Shown here: positions 1 to 13,412 of the stretch, in pieces | Layout: each line of letters starts with the position of its first letter | How positions within the stretch are numbered: the stretch's first letter is position 1 | Assembly (NCBI RefSeq): GCF_032854445.1 | Contig: NC_088301.1 | Coordinates: forward strand, 746,001-810,000 | DNA: 64,000 bases | Direction: 5' to 3' | DNA from: Liolophura sinensis | Taxonomy: Eukaryota; Mollusca; Polyplacophora; Chitonida; Chitonidae | Notes under the pieces: model-generated | The model's database searches: none | What the model was told of the DNA's origin: nothing | What the model saw: only the letters and a program-made list of their open reading frames with translations | Made by a program: the position numbers and the translations under genes

Positions 1-1738
1 CCCGTAACTTTTCGATACCAGACACAAATTTCCAACCCCATACTTCTCCCCCATCCCTTTTCCATCTTCTTCCACTCAATAACATCCTATATTCAAGAGC
101 TTAACACATGTTTTCAGGCTAAATCCGCAAACACCCATGTTGAGGTTAAGTTTGTGTTGGCCTAGCCAAAACATTTAATCTACATGTGGGATGGCGTGTA
201 GAGGTGTGTAAGTGGGGAGAGGGAGTTACCGCAAGCTCACGAACACTTTTACGATTCAATACTCTGTATAGCTAGTTTTTTTATGCCACATATAGAAGTC
301 CCTTTTCTAATTCCGCAAACCAAGCTACGTTCAGATGGCTGTGTGGTTTGAAATCTGCTCGGTCCATTACTGATGAATACACTTCTCTAATACAAACATT
401 ACCAGAAACCAGGCTGTCCAGCACTACAGACTTTGCATAACCTCTCTTTGGTCAGCCATGTTGGAGCAATGATGGTGCTGTACACCTCAAAGTTAACATG
501 GCTCCAATACGATTGACTAGTCGTTGTTGCTCTACTAAGGTGGCGAGGTCTGGCACTAAAGTTCTATTCGTGTATAACGTGAAATTGATTAAAATACATC
601 ATAAATAAAGGCTTTTAGTGCAGTAATGTTGCGATAAATTTTGGCTCATAAATTCTGGCTCATAAATTCTGGCTCATAAATTCTGCCCGGACACAGGTGT
701 GTACAGTACGGTAATACAAACAAATGTAAACAGGCCTATATGAAGGGAAAATATTCAGAGTTATAATATATGAGATAATATGTCTTGCTTTCCTGTTGTT
801 TTACACATGTTGTATTAGAGGCAGGATTCCACATATTTAGACCACATCAATATGTACTTTCAGCAGTGTCACAGTATATTTATTTACATGTAATTTACAA
901 ACCCTTTTATCATCAATCTAGAATACAGAGTGGCTATTCCATCTAATACGAATGCCATATCGCTAGCCTCTGGGTCACCTTATTAAACTTACCTATGCCA
1001 TGTATCTTAAAGTACATGGGATCACCAGTGTAAGTACCTCAATGTTCACCCCCACGGGGATGTGATTAACAAGTCACGAGGATGATTGTGATTGTAGATA
1101 GCATGAGGGGTGGGGTGGGGGATATGTTATCAAACACTGTTAATTTAATTGTTTTAGGTCTTTGCGGCTCGACAGGCAACCTGTTTGCGGGAGAGTAGTG
1201 GTGACAATAGGATTAGTGGCGACTAGAGGATTAGTGTTTTTTTTCTCCTTCTGTTGCCCTCTCTTATTTCGAAGTGGACAGGGAAAAACCGGTGGACGGG
1301 AAGGCCTGAAGGAAACATGCCCGATATATAGTACGTGTAGATGGGTTAAAGTCACTAAAATTATTCACTAAGAGAAAAATCATCATTCAGGAAATATAGA
1401 CTAAATATAACAACTTTAAATCGGTGCAACTCTTATGTGGTTTGAGTCAAATTATCGCGAACAAATTGTTGCTGTCACATATATAGCACAGTAACTTACA
1501 GGGTATGATAGTACGGCAGACAGTAATAAACACGTTTCTAAATACGTGTCAATTTATCACAGCAATATGGAGTCGTTATGTAACCAAAACCACCCTTTCT
1601 GTCTTCATTTCAGAACAATTATATCTCTCCAACCTACTGTACACAGATACAACCAACAATTCCTTCTGGAAGGTGTATGTACTCCACACTACTCCAGCGC
1701 CACCTATCGGACTTAGGGTGTTCTCAATAGTCAAAGAC
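1..1738. other. Unique AT-rich sequence, no gene recognised
   Basis: Nothing here is supported as a gene. A short 14-bp repeat (three and a half copies of a unit built on tggctcataaattc) lies at about 634-686, and short open frames at 1162-1371 and 1505-1858 show no recognisable protein character. Probably intergenic or intronic. Confidence 0.5.
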
Positions 1739-1962
1739 ACATTTTTAGTGTGTATGGGGCCTATGAGAGACACGAGTTCACGGAGTTACGGTGGCGGCGT
1801 TCACGCATATACTGGAGGTTGGGTTAGAACTCTGGCGGTACCCAGCCTTCGAGCATGAGCGTTGGGCGAATGGAGTGTTTTCTAACCCAACTTACGGTAA
1901 ATGCGCGAACGCCCCCACGCGCAACTCACTTGAACTCGTGTCTCTCATAGACCCTATAGTAC
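1739..1962. mobile_element. Foldback (MITE-like) hairpin element
   Basis: The stretch at 1756-1828 and the reverse complement of 1880-1955 match over about 73 bp with a few mismatches and small gaps; both contain ctatgagagacacgagttca at the outer side and gttgggttagaa at the inner side. The spacer is about 50 bp, so the single strand would fold into a long hairpin. An 8-bp direct repeat, tcaaagac, flanks the structure at 1731-1738 and 1963-1970, which would suit an 8-bp target-site duplication of a hAT-type non-autonomous element. No transposase is present. Seen: the inverted arms and direct repeat. Inferred: that it is a mobile element rather than a local inverted duplication. Confidence 0.5.
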
Positions 1963-1970
1963 TCAAAGAC

Positions 1971-2445
1971 TGGATACATTTATTCCGAAGATTTCAACAC
2001 GATCTCCGAAACTTAAAGCTAATTTAAGCCTTTGTGAAATAGCGGTATTGAATATAAATTCTGGTCAGCCTTGACAACAGGCACTACAGTGAGTGCCAAA
2101 TGGTTAGGGTTCTGTGGCTGGGAGAGGCGAACAGCAAGGGTGGACAGGAAACTGAACAAGGCATAAGCCTAAGAGTGCGTTGACCTCAAGCAAGGGAGAC
2201 TGGTCAAGGTCACAGCAAATCAAGGCCTCACAACATTGTGGGAAAACCTGTCACGTTTTCATAATCAATGACTTCTTTGTTATCCTAAAATAACCAGTTA
2301 ATGGGTGGCGTAAAGGGTATAAAAACCCGATCACGTGATGTAGAGTCCGTCATTCTAGAACCGGGGGAGGCGACCCTTGTGATTGTGGTCGTCCTTCCCG
2401 CTCTCACGAACTCTGCAGCGTCCAGCACTACTACAGCCTTAGACT
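1971..2445 (+). promoter_or_regulatory. Possible TATA-box promoter (weak)
   Basis: A TATAAAAA box at 2318-2325 inside the palindrome gggtataaaaaccc is followed at 2331-2338 by the perfect E-box palindrome TCACGTGA. This spacing could serve a plus-strand core promoter with transcription beginning near 2350. No downstream exon could be identified, so this is a sequence-only suggestion. The rest of the interval shows nothing else. Confidence 0.2.
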
Positions 2446-2520
2446 GACCATCACGGTGCCCCAGTAGATACGGCGTCTGCGTGTTATGCAGTAGGCCCGA
2501 GTTCAAATCCTGTGAAGGTC
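2446..2520 (+). pseudogene. tRNA-like relic (tRNA-Asn-like or SINE head)
   Basis: The 75-nt stretch has tRNA length. Its ends can pair as an acceptor stem (gaccatc with gaaggtc, six of seven pairs), an anticodon arm can form from ctgc-gtgttat-gcag giving anticodon GTT, and a perfect B-box core (gttcaaatc) lies at the expected place. The D arm is only three pairs and the T stem pairs poorly, so it is not a sound functional tRNA. It may be a decayed tRNA gene or the head of an old SINE. Confidence 0.35.
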
Positions 2521-3077
2521 AACCTCAGGCCGTTCAACTTTATAATTTAATTTTCTGTCGGCGCTCACCACGTTAAGAAAAGCAGAAAAAACTGGTTGGT
2601 CCAGTGTTTGCGGTGAAAACAATGAATGTCAATAGCCGTTCGTGGTAACAATTATGTAGGTCTGCGTGTACCTGAATACGGCAGTGCGAATGTACCACAT
2701 ACAGATTGAGAACGCTAGCATCTGCTCCATGCGTGATCCACGTATCTTACACCATTCAACACAACCCCTAGGGATAGTGCGCTAACATTTCTTATCTCCT
2801 TTTGATAAGACAGACTGACTGTAGATCATTACTTACATGTCTTCATCACCTGCTGCCAATGATGTTTTTGCAAGAGATATGCTGTGCAGTGATCATACAC
2901 ACCTGTGTGTTAATTAACCCGTTATATATCCACGTGATACTTATGATGAGTTACAAGACGGTACATAGGATATGGCTGAAATATTGCCATCCACTTTATA
3001 TCTAGCCGGAATCATTCATTCATCCATTCATTCTTATACTTTGGAAAAGCAACGTTCCGGTATAGATTAGTTTTTAT
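2521..3077. other. Unique sequence, nothing recognised
   Basis: AT-rich sequence without a supported gene or repeat; the open frame at 2802-3005 has no recognisable features. Confidence 0.5.
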
Positions 3078-3246
3078 CAGGAACACACGAGATACTGTGA
3101 CGAGCACACGAGCTACTGTGACGAGCACACGAGCTCCTCACAGAGCTCCTTCGTCAGGAACGCACGAGCTACTGTGACGAGCACACGAGCTACTGTGACG
3201 AGCACACGAGCTCCTCACAGAGCTCCTTCGTCAGGAACGCACGAGC
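3078..3246. repeat. 77-bp tandem repeat, about 2.2 copies
   Basis: Two near-identical units beginning with caggaacgcacgag each contain two internal gagcacacgagctactgtgac copies and the inverted pair gagctc-ctcaca-gagctc. It is therefore a nested repeat: a short about 21-bp internal repeat within a 77-bp duplication. Confidence 0.85.
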
Positions 3247-3410
3247 GTGGCTTCCAGAACTACGCCTATGTTCACAAAGTTGCCGTTCATGATGTTTTCT
3301 TGTATTATTATGTTACTATGAGCTCATTGAAAAATATAGATTAACCGTTTACTATATTGTTTAGAACAAATGTAATATAAAACCTTGGCCCAGGTTTTAA
3401 TATTACCTTA

Positions 3411-3475
3411 GCTGGACTTGGCTTAGTATGTAAAGCGTCCCTCTTCTATACAAGAGGGGCGAGGTTCAAAACTAG
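3411..3475 (+). pseudogene. tRNA-like SINE head relic
   Basis: The stretch holds an A-box-like tggcttagtatg, a strong anticodon-like hairpin (ccctctt-ctatac-aagaggg) and a B-box-like ggttcaaaac. The spacing resembles the tRNA-related head of a SINE. Only the head is recognisable; what follows passes directly into the 44-bp repeat array. Confidence 0.4.
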
Positions 3476-3510
3476 TCTATATGTGAAACACTTATAGACA
3501 ACACACAAAT

Positions 3511-3682
3511 ACCGGTACACATAGGGTACACCTCGAAATGGACTGCATACCTACATCGGTACACATATGGTACACACAGATATAGACTGCACACTCATAC
3601 TGGTAGACATAGGGTGGACGTCGACATGGACTACATCGGTTCTCCTACGGTAACCTAGATATAGACTGCGGTACACATATGG
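3511..3682. repeat. 44-bp minisatellite, left diverged part
   Basis: Degenerate copies of the 44-bp unit (built on ggtacac-ctagatatagactgca-catccataccggtacacatatg) lie left of an inserted SINE. Copies here differ more from each other than those on the right side of the SINE. Confidence 0.8.
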
Positions 3683-4032
3683 AGCGAGTGCGAATGCTTA
3701 GGGTTTAATGTCGTAGGTAACAATTTTTCAATCATATGACGACGAAGGAGCCCTTAGAGGACATGTACGTGTAATGTGCCTTCTTGTTGCAGAACGGATT
3801 TCCACCGCTCTTTTATCTAGTGCTGCTTCACTGCGACGACTTACCGAAGGCAAGTAAGCCGCCCACTGCCATTATACTGATACGGGTCAACCAGTTGTCG
3901 TTACTGCTGAACGCCAAGCGAGGAAGGTACAGCTTTCTCTTTTAAGGTTTTAGGTGTGACCCGACCCAGGATTGAACCTGGATCTACTTCCCACGAAGTG
4001 AACGCTCTACCAACTGAACCATCGGGGCCGGT
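3683..4032 (-). mobile_element. tRNA-derived SINE inserted in a minisatellite
   Basis: Read on the minus strand, the element starts with a tRNA-like head (gttcagttggtagagcgttc A-box region; B box around ggttcaatcc), continues through a body with cttggcgttcagca and ends in the tail caatttttc/gtcgtcatatgattg followed by acgac-attaaaccctaagca. It is the same family as the copy at 19798-20155. Short direct repeats tacacatatgg (3672-3682) and tacacatgtgg (4033-4043) flank it, but these belong to the surrounding 44-bp repeat, so they are weak proof of a duplication. Such elements are copied by pol III transcription and a partner LINE. Confidence 0.88.
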
Positions 4033-4893
4033 TACACATGTGGTACACTTAGATATAGACTGTACATCCATACCGGTACACATGTGGTACACCTAGATAT
4101 AGACTGCACATCCATACCGGTACACATGTGGTACACCTAGATATAGACTGCACATCCATACCGGTACACATGTGGTACACCTAGATATAGACTGCACATC
4201 CATACCAGTACACATATGGTACACCTAGATATAGACTGTACATCCACAGCGGTAGGCATTTGGTACACCCAGATAAAGACTGCACACCCATACCAGTAAA
4301 CATATGGTACACTTAGATATAGACTGTACACCCATAGCGGTAGGCATGTGGTACACCCAGATATAGGCTGCACACACATACCGGTACACATATGGTTCAC
4401 CCAGATATAGACTGTACATCCATACCGGTACACATATGGTTCAAATAGATATAGACTGCCTACCCAGAGCGGTAGGCATGTGGTACACCCAGATATAGGC
4501 TGCACACCCATACAGGTACACTTATGGTACTAATAGACATAGACTGTACATCCATACCAGTACACATATGGTTCAAATAGATATAGACTGCACACCCTTA
4601 CCGGTACACATATGGTACACCTAGATATAGACTGTACATCCATACCGGTACACATATGGTTCAAATAAATATAGACTGCACACCCTTACTGGTACACATA
4701 TGGTACACCTAGATATAGACTGTACATCCATACCGGTACACATATGGTTCAAATAAATATAGACTGCACACCCTTACTGGTACACATATGGTACACCTAG
4801 ATATAGACTGTGCATCCATACCGGTACACATATGGTTCAAATAAATATAGACTGCACACCCTTACTGATACACATATGGTACACCTAGATATG
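4033..4893. repeat. 44-bp minisatellite, right part, about 20 copies
   Basis: Well-kept 44-bp units alternate between variants ending 'gcacatccataccgg', 'gtacatccataccgg' and 'gcggtaggcatgtgg'. Toward the right, dimers of a gttcaaataaatatagac variant and a gtacacctagatatagac variant recur with a period of about 88 bp. Open frames at 4137-4511 come only from the repeat. Confidence 0.95.
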
Positions 4894-6483
4894 GACGATC
4901 CCACAACGGATCATTCAGATGAGAACATGGGCAATTCAGATTCTGAATTTAAACAGAATACATTAACTTCTTTTTCCCAGGACAAGCACACAGCCACGCA
5001 TGTTCAACTCACGCAAACAGGTTTCTCAATTAGTTTAAAAATAATACCACAGAGCAAAAATAGCATGTACAAAATTTCACAGCTGTAAAAAGAGACAGCG
5101 TAGATATCATCATTCTTGGTTAAGTATGTTAGAAAAAAAAAGAAGAGGCCGAGACGTCACATATTTTCCCATGAAATTATTTACACACCACTTAATTAAA
5201 TGGTTATATTTAAATTGAGACTGGGGGAAAGATTGATAGTTATCGATATTTAGCCGTGTATATCAGATCACTGATTATATACTGTCCGTTAAGTGAACAA
5301 AAACTTGTCTATTACAATGCCAATTACAAATAATACATAGCAAATGCATTAATGAGTATTTCCACTGAGTTATAAATTTGGGGTAGTCTAATCTTATACG
5401 AAAGATAAAAACAAGGAACACAGTCAGATGGTACGTAATGATAATGCATTTATTTCTTGGTTTTCATCACTATGTCCCCCCTTTCGATTTGCTGTCAACC
5501 TTAAATGAGCGAATACGCGTTGATAACGCATTAAAGTCAGCATGGGCATATCCGAGTCATCACTTAAGGTTTTCTTGGAAACGGCCAATAAATCCTTCAG
5601 CGAAAATACAATATGCTCCCTCACCCCCGAAATTATTCCCTTACTTATTTTATTGGTGTTCACCGCACTGAAGAATTTTTTCACTTATCCGGTGGTTAGA
5701 TTTTTGAGCGGTCGTTGTCGGTCAGTAATAAAGAATATTTTTAGAATGTGCCAAAATGTGAAAAACGTAGCAAGTTTCTGCGTTGTCCGATTTGTCATGC
5801 ATAGTTAGAAACATTACGCGTGGAGGTCAAAAGCTGAAGTTAAAAGGTCAAAACATTTCTACCAAATCCACAACATGGTGGGAGAAATGAAATGCGCACA
5901 TACACAGTATGAGAAGAGTTTACTTTTGTGGCGTAAAATACACAGCGCCTTGTGGATACCACCGCACACAGCCAGGAACCTGACAAACATCATGACGTGA
6001 AACCGCAACTGAACGGCGGAAGCGAGACACAATCACGTGACCTCATCTGTCATCGGCCTGTCGTCTGCAATGAGGACGACGACTTATGTCGTTGAGCTAG
6101 TGAAGGCCGCTATAATGAGGTTAACTACCCTGTTATTGATGATACAATGACACACAGTCTTCAGATTCAGCTGGGGTTAGGTTTTTCGTTGATCTGCATC
6201 TACCTGGTGTAGGAAGCATAGTGAGACTGACGATGGAGAGATAAAACAATAGCTTCGCAAAATACCAGGACGGTGACACGCAAGCAGACGGACAGATGCA
6301 CTGGAGTGGCTGGATGTTTCGATGGACAACTGAGGTTACAGAATATATGTGCTTGTCGCTTCTTTTGATGGATCACTAATATATCAATTGATACGGCGAC
6401 GCAGACAAGTTGTCTGGTTCAGTGATTGCTGTGGATGTATGTTGGATTTCAATGGTTGCATTAATCACTGATCCTTTCTAATG
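4894..6483. other. Unique sequence, no supported gene
   Basis: Low-GC sequence. A minus-strand open frame at 5424-5684 reads like a hydrophilic protein after an attcttcag acceptor-like site, but I recognise no family and give it no call. Nothing else stands out. Confidence 0.45.
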
Positions 6484-7203
6484 TTTGCTTGGTCCATTCC
6501 AGTGGTTTCATCAACCAATCTACTGGTGGCATGGCCTATTCCACTGGTTTCATCAACCAATCTACTGTTTGCTTGGCTCATTCCAGTGGTTTCATCAACC
6601 ATTCCACTGGTTGCATGGCCTATTCCAGTGGTTCATCAACCATTCTACTGGTTGCATGGCCTATTCCACTGGTTTCATCAACCAATCTACTGGTTGAATG
6701 GCGTATTCCACTGGTTTAATCAATCGATCTACTGGTTACATGGCCTATTCCACTGGTTTCATCAACCAATCTACTGGTTGCATGGTCTATTCCACTGGTT
6801 TCATCAACCAATCTACTGGTTGCATGGCCTATTCCACTGGTTTCATCAACCAGTCTACTGGTTGCATGGCCTATGCCACGGGTGCATCAACCAGCCTACT
6901 GGTTGCATGGCCTATTCCACTGGTTTCATCAACCAGTCTACTGGTTGCATGGTCTATTCCACTGGTTTCATCAACCAGTCTACTGGTTGCATGGCCTATT
7001 CCACGGGTGCATCAACCAGTCTACTGGTTGCATGGCCTATTCCACTGGTTTCATCAGCCAGTCTACTGGTTGCATGGTTTAGTCCACTCGTTCATTGGTC
7101 TATCTTATCGGTTGTATGACTCATTCATTCTATTACTTTCATGAACTATTCTGCTGGTTGCACGATCCATTCCATTGACTGCAAGGCTCACTCCAGTGGT
7201 TTT
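6484..7203. repeat. 42-bp minisatellite, about 14 clear copies
   Basis: The unit is catcaaccaatctactggtt followed by gcatggcctattccactggttt. Copies are clear to about 7090 and decay to about 7203. Because 42 is divisible by three and the unit lacks stops, all three plus frames stay open for long runs (up to 212 codons at 6481-7119); these are not evidence of a gene. Confidence 0.96.
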
Positions 7204-8933
7204 GCGACGGAATGAAGTGTTGATGCAATTCATGTCACCTTCAACTTAATTGCTTCTGATACTTACGTTTTGGTCATTGATTCCATCGCATGGTTTTAAC
7301 TGTTTCTAGTTACCATGCTGTTAGTTATACTGATTAAACGTAACATTATGTAACATATCAGTTATTACATTCAATACGCATTCCACAGATAAGAACACCC
7401 CCTTCACGGGAAACTCCAGGCAGTACACAGAGAACAACTGCTCCAGACTCTAGTTTCATTAGGCCTTTTTCCGAGTCCGTTGACTGGTAATGGAATGAAG
7501 CTATCGGGATGTATCTGCCCACATCATAGATAAATGGCGAGGGTATGGAACGTGGTATGGAACATGGCATGTCAGATTGCACTGAGCACACACATATACA
7601 CTAGATCTAAGTATTATATCCAGATACAGCCCTGGACTAAGTCAGACAGTGAGAAAGCTGTAATACTGTGCACCATTGTCGGCGTGTTCGTTTATAAACC
7701 GTTCTGACTCAAAACTGTGGCTTCAGATGTACATGTTTATTCATGAACAATTTTGCATAGGAATTCCGTACAATTCACTGTATAATTAGCATAATCGGTG
7801 TTGGTAGATGGTAAATAAAATCAAAACTTAAGCATCCAGCGTAGACACACATATAGGTGAATATTTCTACATGGCAGGCCTTCCCTGGTTTCTAGCCATT
7901 CAATCAAGTCACAACTCCTCAAATATTGACCGTTTAGGACAATTACCTCTAACACCTGCGTTCACAGATTACTTACTCTATATTACTAAGTAGAGGCGAC
8001 AACATTCCATGCAAGGCCATGCACATATCCTCAGATAGAACATAGGTGAGGGGGAGATAATTCGTAGAAATCGATTCTCGTGCCCCTGGACACAGTTATG
8101 ACTTTTTTCCATGTTGGAGACGGTATCCTTGTTTGATAGCTTTGTCGTTCTGTATGTTTGCCTTTTTCAGACCTGTACTAATTCGAGAGAACCCCTACTC
8201 TATACTCAATGGCCCCACACCCATCAATCAAACCCTGACACAACGGGTTATAGATAGTAAGGTCATACCAGGCGAAACCGTGACGGTAAGGCTCTATTTT
8301 AGTACAACGGTCATTAGCTTAATGGCCGACTCGCTCCGTGGATCTCTGCGGAGCTCTGCGTTGTAGCTCGGACCATTACACAAACCTGTGCAATGTCGTT
8401 ACAGATTTATTAGCTCTAAAGCATTTTTAGAATAAACGTACGACATGCTGTTTACCCATGTCCTGAAAACTTGATCTTTGATGCACGCTCCTTTCACGAC
8501 GATTAACCATAGTATCTTCATACTGACCAAGCATGTTCGTTCTCAGTAAGTATGAACCAAAAATGAGCAAACTTTAAGCAAGAGGACATTGGTAAACAAA
8601 CTGCTATCATTGGCATACGGTATATTTGGTTGACGTGTAATGCCTGACATTTTCAAATAATCTTTTGATCAGTGACTGATACCTAAGCCTTGGCTATGGT
8701 CGAATCCGTTCTATGCAGATTACAGGCATCGGTACTTGATATTCATAAGAGGAATTTTGAAGAAGGTAGCTTACTCAAAAATCGTCTGCATTCTGATAAA
8801 TTCGCTGTTTCCTGGCGCTGGCACTTTTTGTCACTTACGGCTTTTTCCAGTCAACTGTCAGAGGTGTTGGTAAGGTTTTTTCCCAGAACCATCATTGGTG
8901 TGCTGTTCAAGTTCTCGCCTGTCAAACTAGAGT
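7204..8933. other. Unique sequence, no supported gene
   Basis: No repeat or gene is clear. A plus-strand open frame at 8690-8935 encodes an unrecognised polypeptide and contains a donor-like gtaagg near 8870; this is too weak to annotate. Confidence 0.45.
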
Positions 8934-9222
8934 AACATACGGTCCAGCTATCATACCGACCAGCTGACACACCGACCAGGTAACATACCGACCAGCTAAC
9001 ATATCGTCCAGCTATCATACCGACCAGCTAACATACCCACCAACTAACATATCGTCCAGGTAACATACCGACCAGCTAACATATCGACCAACTAACATAT
9101 CGACCAGCTAACATACCGTCCAGCTAACATACCGACCAGCTAACGTACCGACCAACTAACATACCGACCAACAAACATATCGTCCATCTAACATACTGTC
9201 CATCTAACATACCGCCCAGATA
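8934..9222. repeat. 16-bp minisatellite, about 18 copies
   Basis: Head-to-tail copies of cagctaacataccgac with frequent single-base changes (atcgtc, accaac, acgtac). Confidence 0.95.
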
Positions 9223-9335
9223 TCATCTTTTCTTCTGTCAAACAACCAACAGATAATTTTCAAGGCACATCGCTGCTGATCACAGTAAACCACAGTCTAG
9301 ATAGATCAGAGGGTAATTGGTCCAGTGAGGGTATC
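9223..9335. other. Short unique spacer between two arrays
   Basis: About 110 bp of non-repeated sequence separates the 16-bp and 40-bp arrays. Confidence 0.6.
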
Positions 9336-10518
9336 GGGAACATCAACGATACGTGAGCGCAGGGAACTTTGATACAATAACATCAACGATTCGTGGGCAC
9401 AGGCAACTTTGGTACAACAACATCAATGATACGTGGGCACAGGCAACTTTGGTACAATAACATCAACGATACGAGGGCACATGGAACTCTGGTACGATAA
9501 CATCAACGATACGTGGGCACATGCAACTTTGGTACAATAACATCAACGATACGCGGGCACAGGCAACTTTGGTACAATAACATCAACGATACGCGGGCAC
9601 ATGGAACTCTGGTACAATAACATCAACGATACGTGGGCACAGGCAACTTTGGTACAACAACATCAACAATACGTGGGCACAGGGAACTTTGGTAAATAAC
9701 ATCAACGATACGCGGGCACAGGCAACTTTTGTACAATAACATCAACGATAAGAGAGCACAGGGAACTTTGGTACAATAACATCAACGATACGCGGGCACA
9801 GGAAACTATGATACAATAACATCAACAATAAGAGAGCACAGGGAACTTTGGTACAATAACATCAACGGTACGCGGGCATAAGGAACTTTGGTACAATAAC
9901 ATCAACGATAAGAGAGCACAGGGAACTTTGGTGAAATAACATCAGCGATACTCGGTCACAGGTAACTTTGATACCAGTACATCAACGATAGGAGAGCACA
10001 GGGAACTTTGGTGAAATAACATCAGCGATACTCGGTCACAGGTAACTTTGATGCCAGTACATCAACGATAGGAGAGCACAGGGAATCTTGGTACAATAAC
10101 ATCAACATTACGTGGGCTGTGGGAACTTTGGTACAACAACATCAAGGATACGTGAGCGCAGGCAACTTTGATACAATAATATCAACGATGTGTGGGCTCT
10201 GGGAACTTTGGTAGAAAAACATCAACGATACGCGGGCACAAGGAATTTTGGTACAATAATATCAACGATACGTGAGCACAGGGAACTTTGGTACAAAAAT
10301 ATCAACGATACGCGGGCATAAGGAACTTTGGTACAATAACATGAACGATACGCGGGACCATGGAACTTTGGTACAATAACATCAACGATACGCGGGCATA
10401 AGGAATTTTGGTACAATAATATCAACGATACGTGAGCACAGGGAACTTTGGTACAAAAACATCAACGATACGCGGGCATAAGGAACTTTGGTACAATAAC
10501 ATCAATGATGTGTGGGTC
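9336..10518. repeat. 40-bp minisatellite, about 29 copies
   Basis: The unit is aactttggtacaataacatc followed by aacgatacgcgggcacaggc. Variants with aagagagcaca and with ctcggtcacaggt alternate in the middle; an 80-bp dimer at about 9921-10000 is repeated almost unchanged at 10001-10080, a sign of recent local duplication. Minus-strand open frames at 10222-10607 are by-products. Confidence 0.96.
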
Positions 10519-10774
10519 ATGTGATACATACGATCCATTGATCGATATAACATCACCCAAACATAAATAGGCATGTAGTGTGTGGCAAGTAGGCCTAATA
10601 CCCCCAAACCTATTTCACAATACTCAAGTGTCAGAAGCTCTGTGATTACAAGCGGCTAATCTATATTTGATCATACACAGAGCGGAGGGCTGCGGCTGCA
10701 AACATTCCCTTTGGAGATGGGTATGTGCATACAATGGGGGTTGATCACTGACCGTCCACGCGTCTTTACTTCTT
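10519..10774. other. Unique sequence, nothing recognised
   Basis: No gene or repeat seen. Confidence 0.5.
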
Positions 10775-11038
10775 GTTAGCTGTGGCCACGATGATGGAAT
10801 CAGACAGCTTGACTACAACGATTTTGTCTTGAGGTCAGGAGACCTGGGATCAAACACGGTCGAGGCATAGCCTACCACAGACTTTAAAAATGGTACTTAT
10901 TACTGGCTTCTCAGAACTGAGAGATAAGAGCACGGAAACATGACTGCCACAAGACGACACAGTATATATACTAAAACCTTAAGAGCCCGCGTCGTCACAT
11001 GACTAAAAAATTGTTTAAGTACGACGTAGAACTCAAGC
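10775..11038 (+). mobile_element. Decayed SINE with the shared mollusc-type tail
   Basis: The element begins near gttagctgtggccacgatga, contains gaggtcaggagacctgggat-caaac (B-box-like), a cagaactgagagataagagc body segment, and ends in gtcgtcacatgactaaaaaa-ttgtttaagtacgacg followed by tagaactcaagc. That tail is the plus-strand form of the tail seen in the SINEs at 3683-4032 and 19798-20155, while the head is different. No convincing target-site duplication is visible, so it is probably old; the 5' end is approximate. Confidence 0.75.
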
Positions 11039-12767
<1,729 letters not shown>

Positions 12768-13075
12768 TATAATTAGCTAAATGTGAATAAATGTAAAGGT
12801 AACCACATGAAAAAAGTATACAATATACATGTCATTGATTTCATCTACTGATCTACTGACAGTAGCAGGTGGACCATGGTTCTTCGTCTAAGCAATGTTT
12901 CCTTTTTAAGCATTAACCATCTGTATACCATTTACGTAGATGACATAGATGGAAGAAGTTGTAGCTGGAGCCGAAGAACTGACCACATTGGCTAAAGGAC
13001 AGAGGAGTTTCTACTGCACCACCTCTCTTGAATGGTGATATAATCCTTAACAGGAAGTCTCTGAAAATATCACCT

Positions 13076-13412
13076 ATGAACAAACAACTCTTAAACAAAT
13101 TGTCATTCACAGCACAACTCTTGAACAAATTGCCATTCACAAAACAACTCTTGAACAAATTGCACTTTAACAAACATGTCTTAAAAGAACTGCCTTTAAA
13201 CAAACACCTCTTGAAACAACTGCCTTTAAACAAACATCTCTTAACAAAATTGCATTTAAACAACCATCTATTAAAAGAATTGCCCTTAAACAAATATATC
13301 ATAACAGAATCAACAATAAAAACGTCTCTTAATCGTTTTAACAGATATTTATTGAACAAGTCGCCCTTTAACAAAGCCCTCTTGAAGCAAAAAAATCCTG
13401 CTGAAGCAAACA
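13076..13412. repeat. 30-bp minisatellite, about 10 copies
   Basis: The unit is aaacaaacacctcttgaaac followed by aactgccttt. With a period divisible by three it leaves long open frames on both strands (13028-13420 plus, 12913-13413 minus). On the minus strand it reads as a ten-residue Phe/Leu/Lys/Cys repeat and on the plus strand as a Leu/Asn/Lys repeat. Confidence 0.9.

Noticed and set aside
4810-5088. 92-codon plus frame leaving the 44-bp array
   Set aside because: Half is array translation and the rest shows no known protein features.
5424-5684. 86-codon minus frame with protein-like composition
   Set aside because: Opposite strand is open too and the acceptor is weak; kept only as a remark in the interval note.
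6481-7119. 212-codon open frame with regular His/Trp/Phe repeats
   Set aside because: All three plus frames are open through the 42-bp array; period divisible by three explains it.
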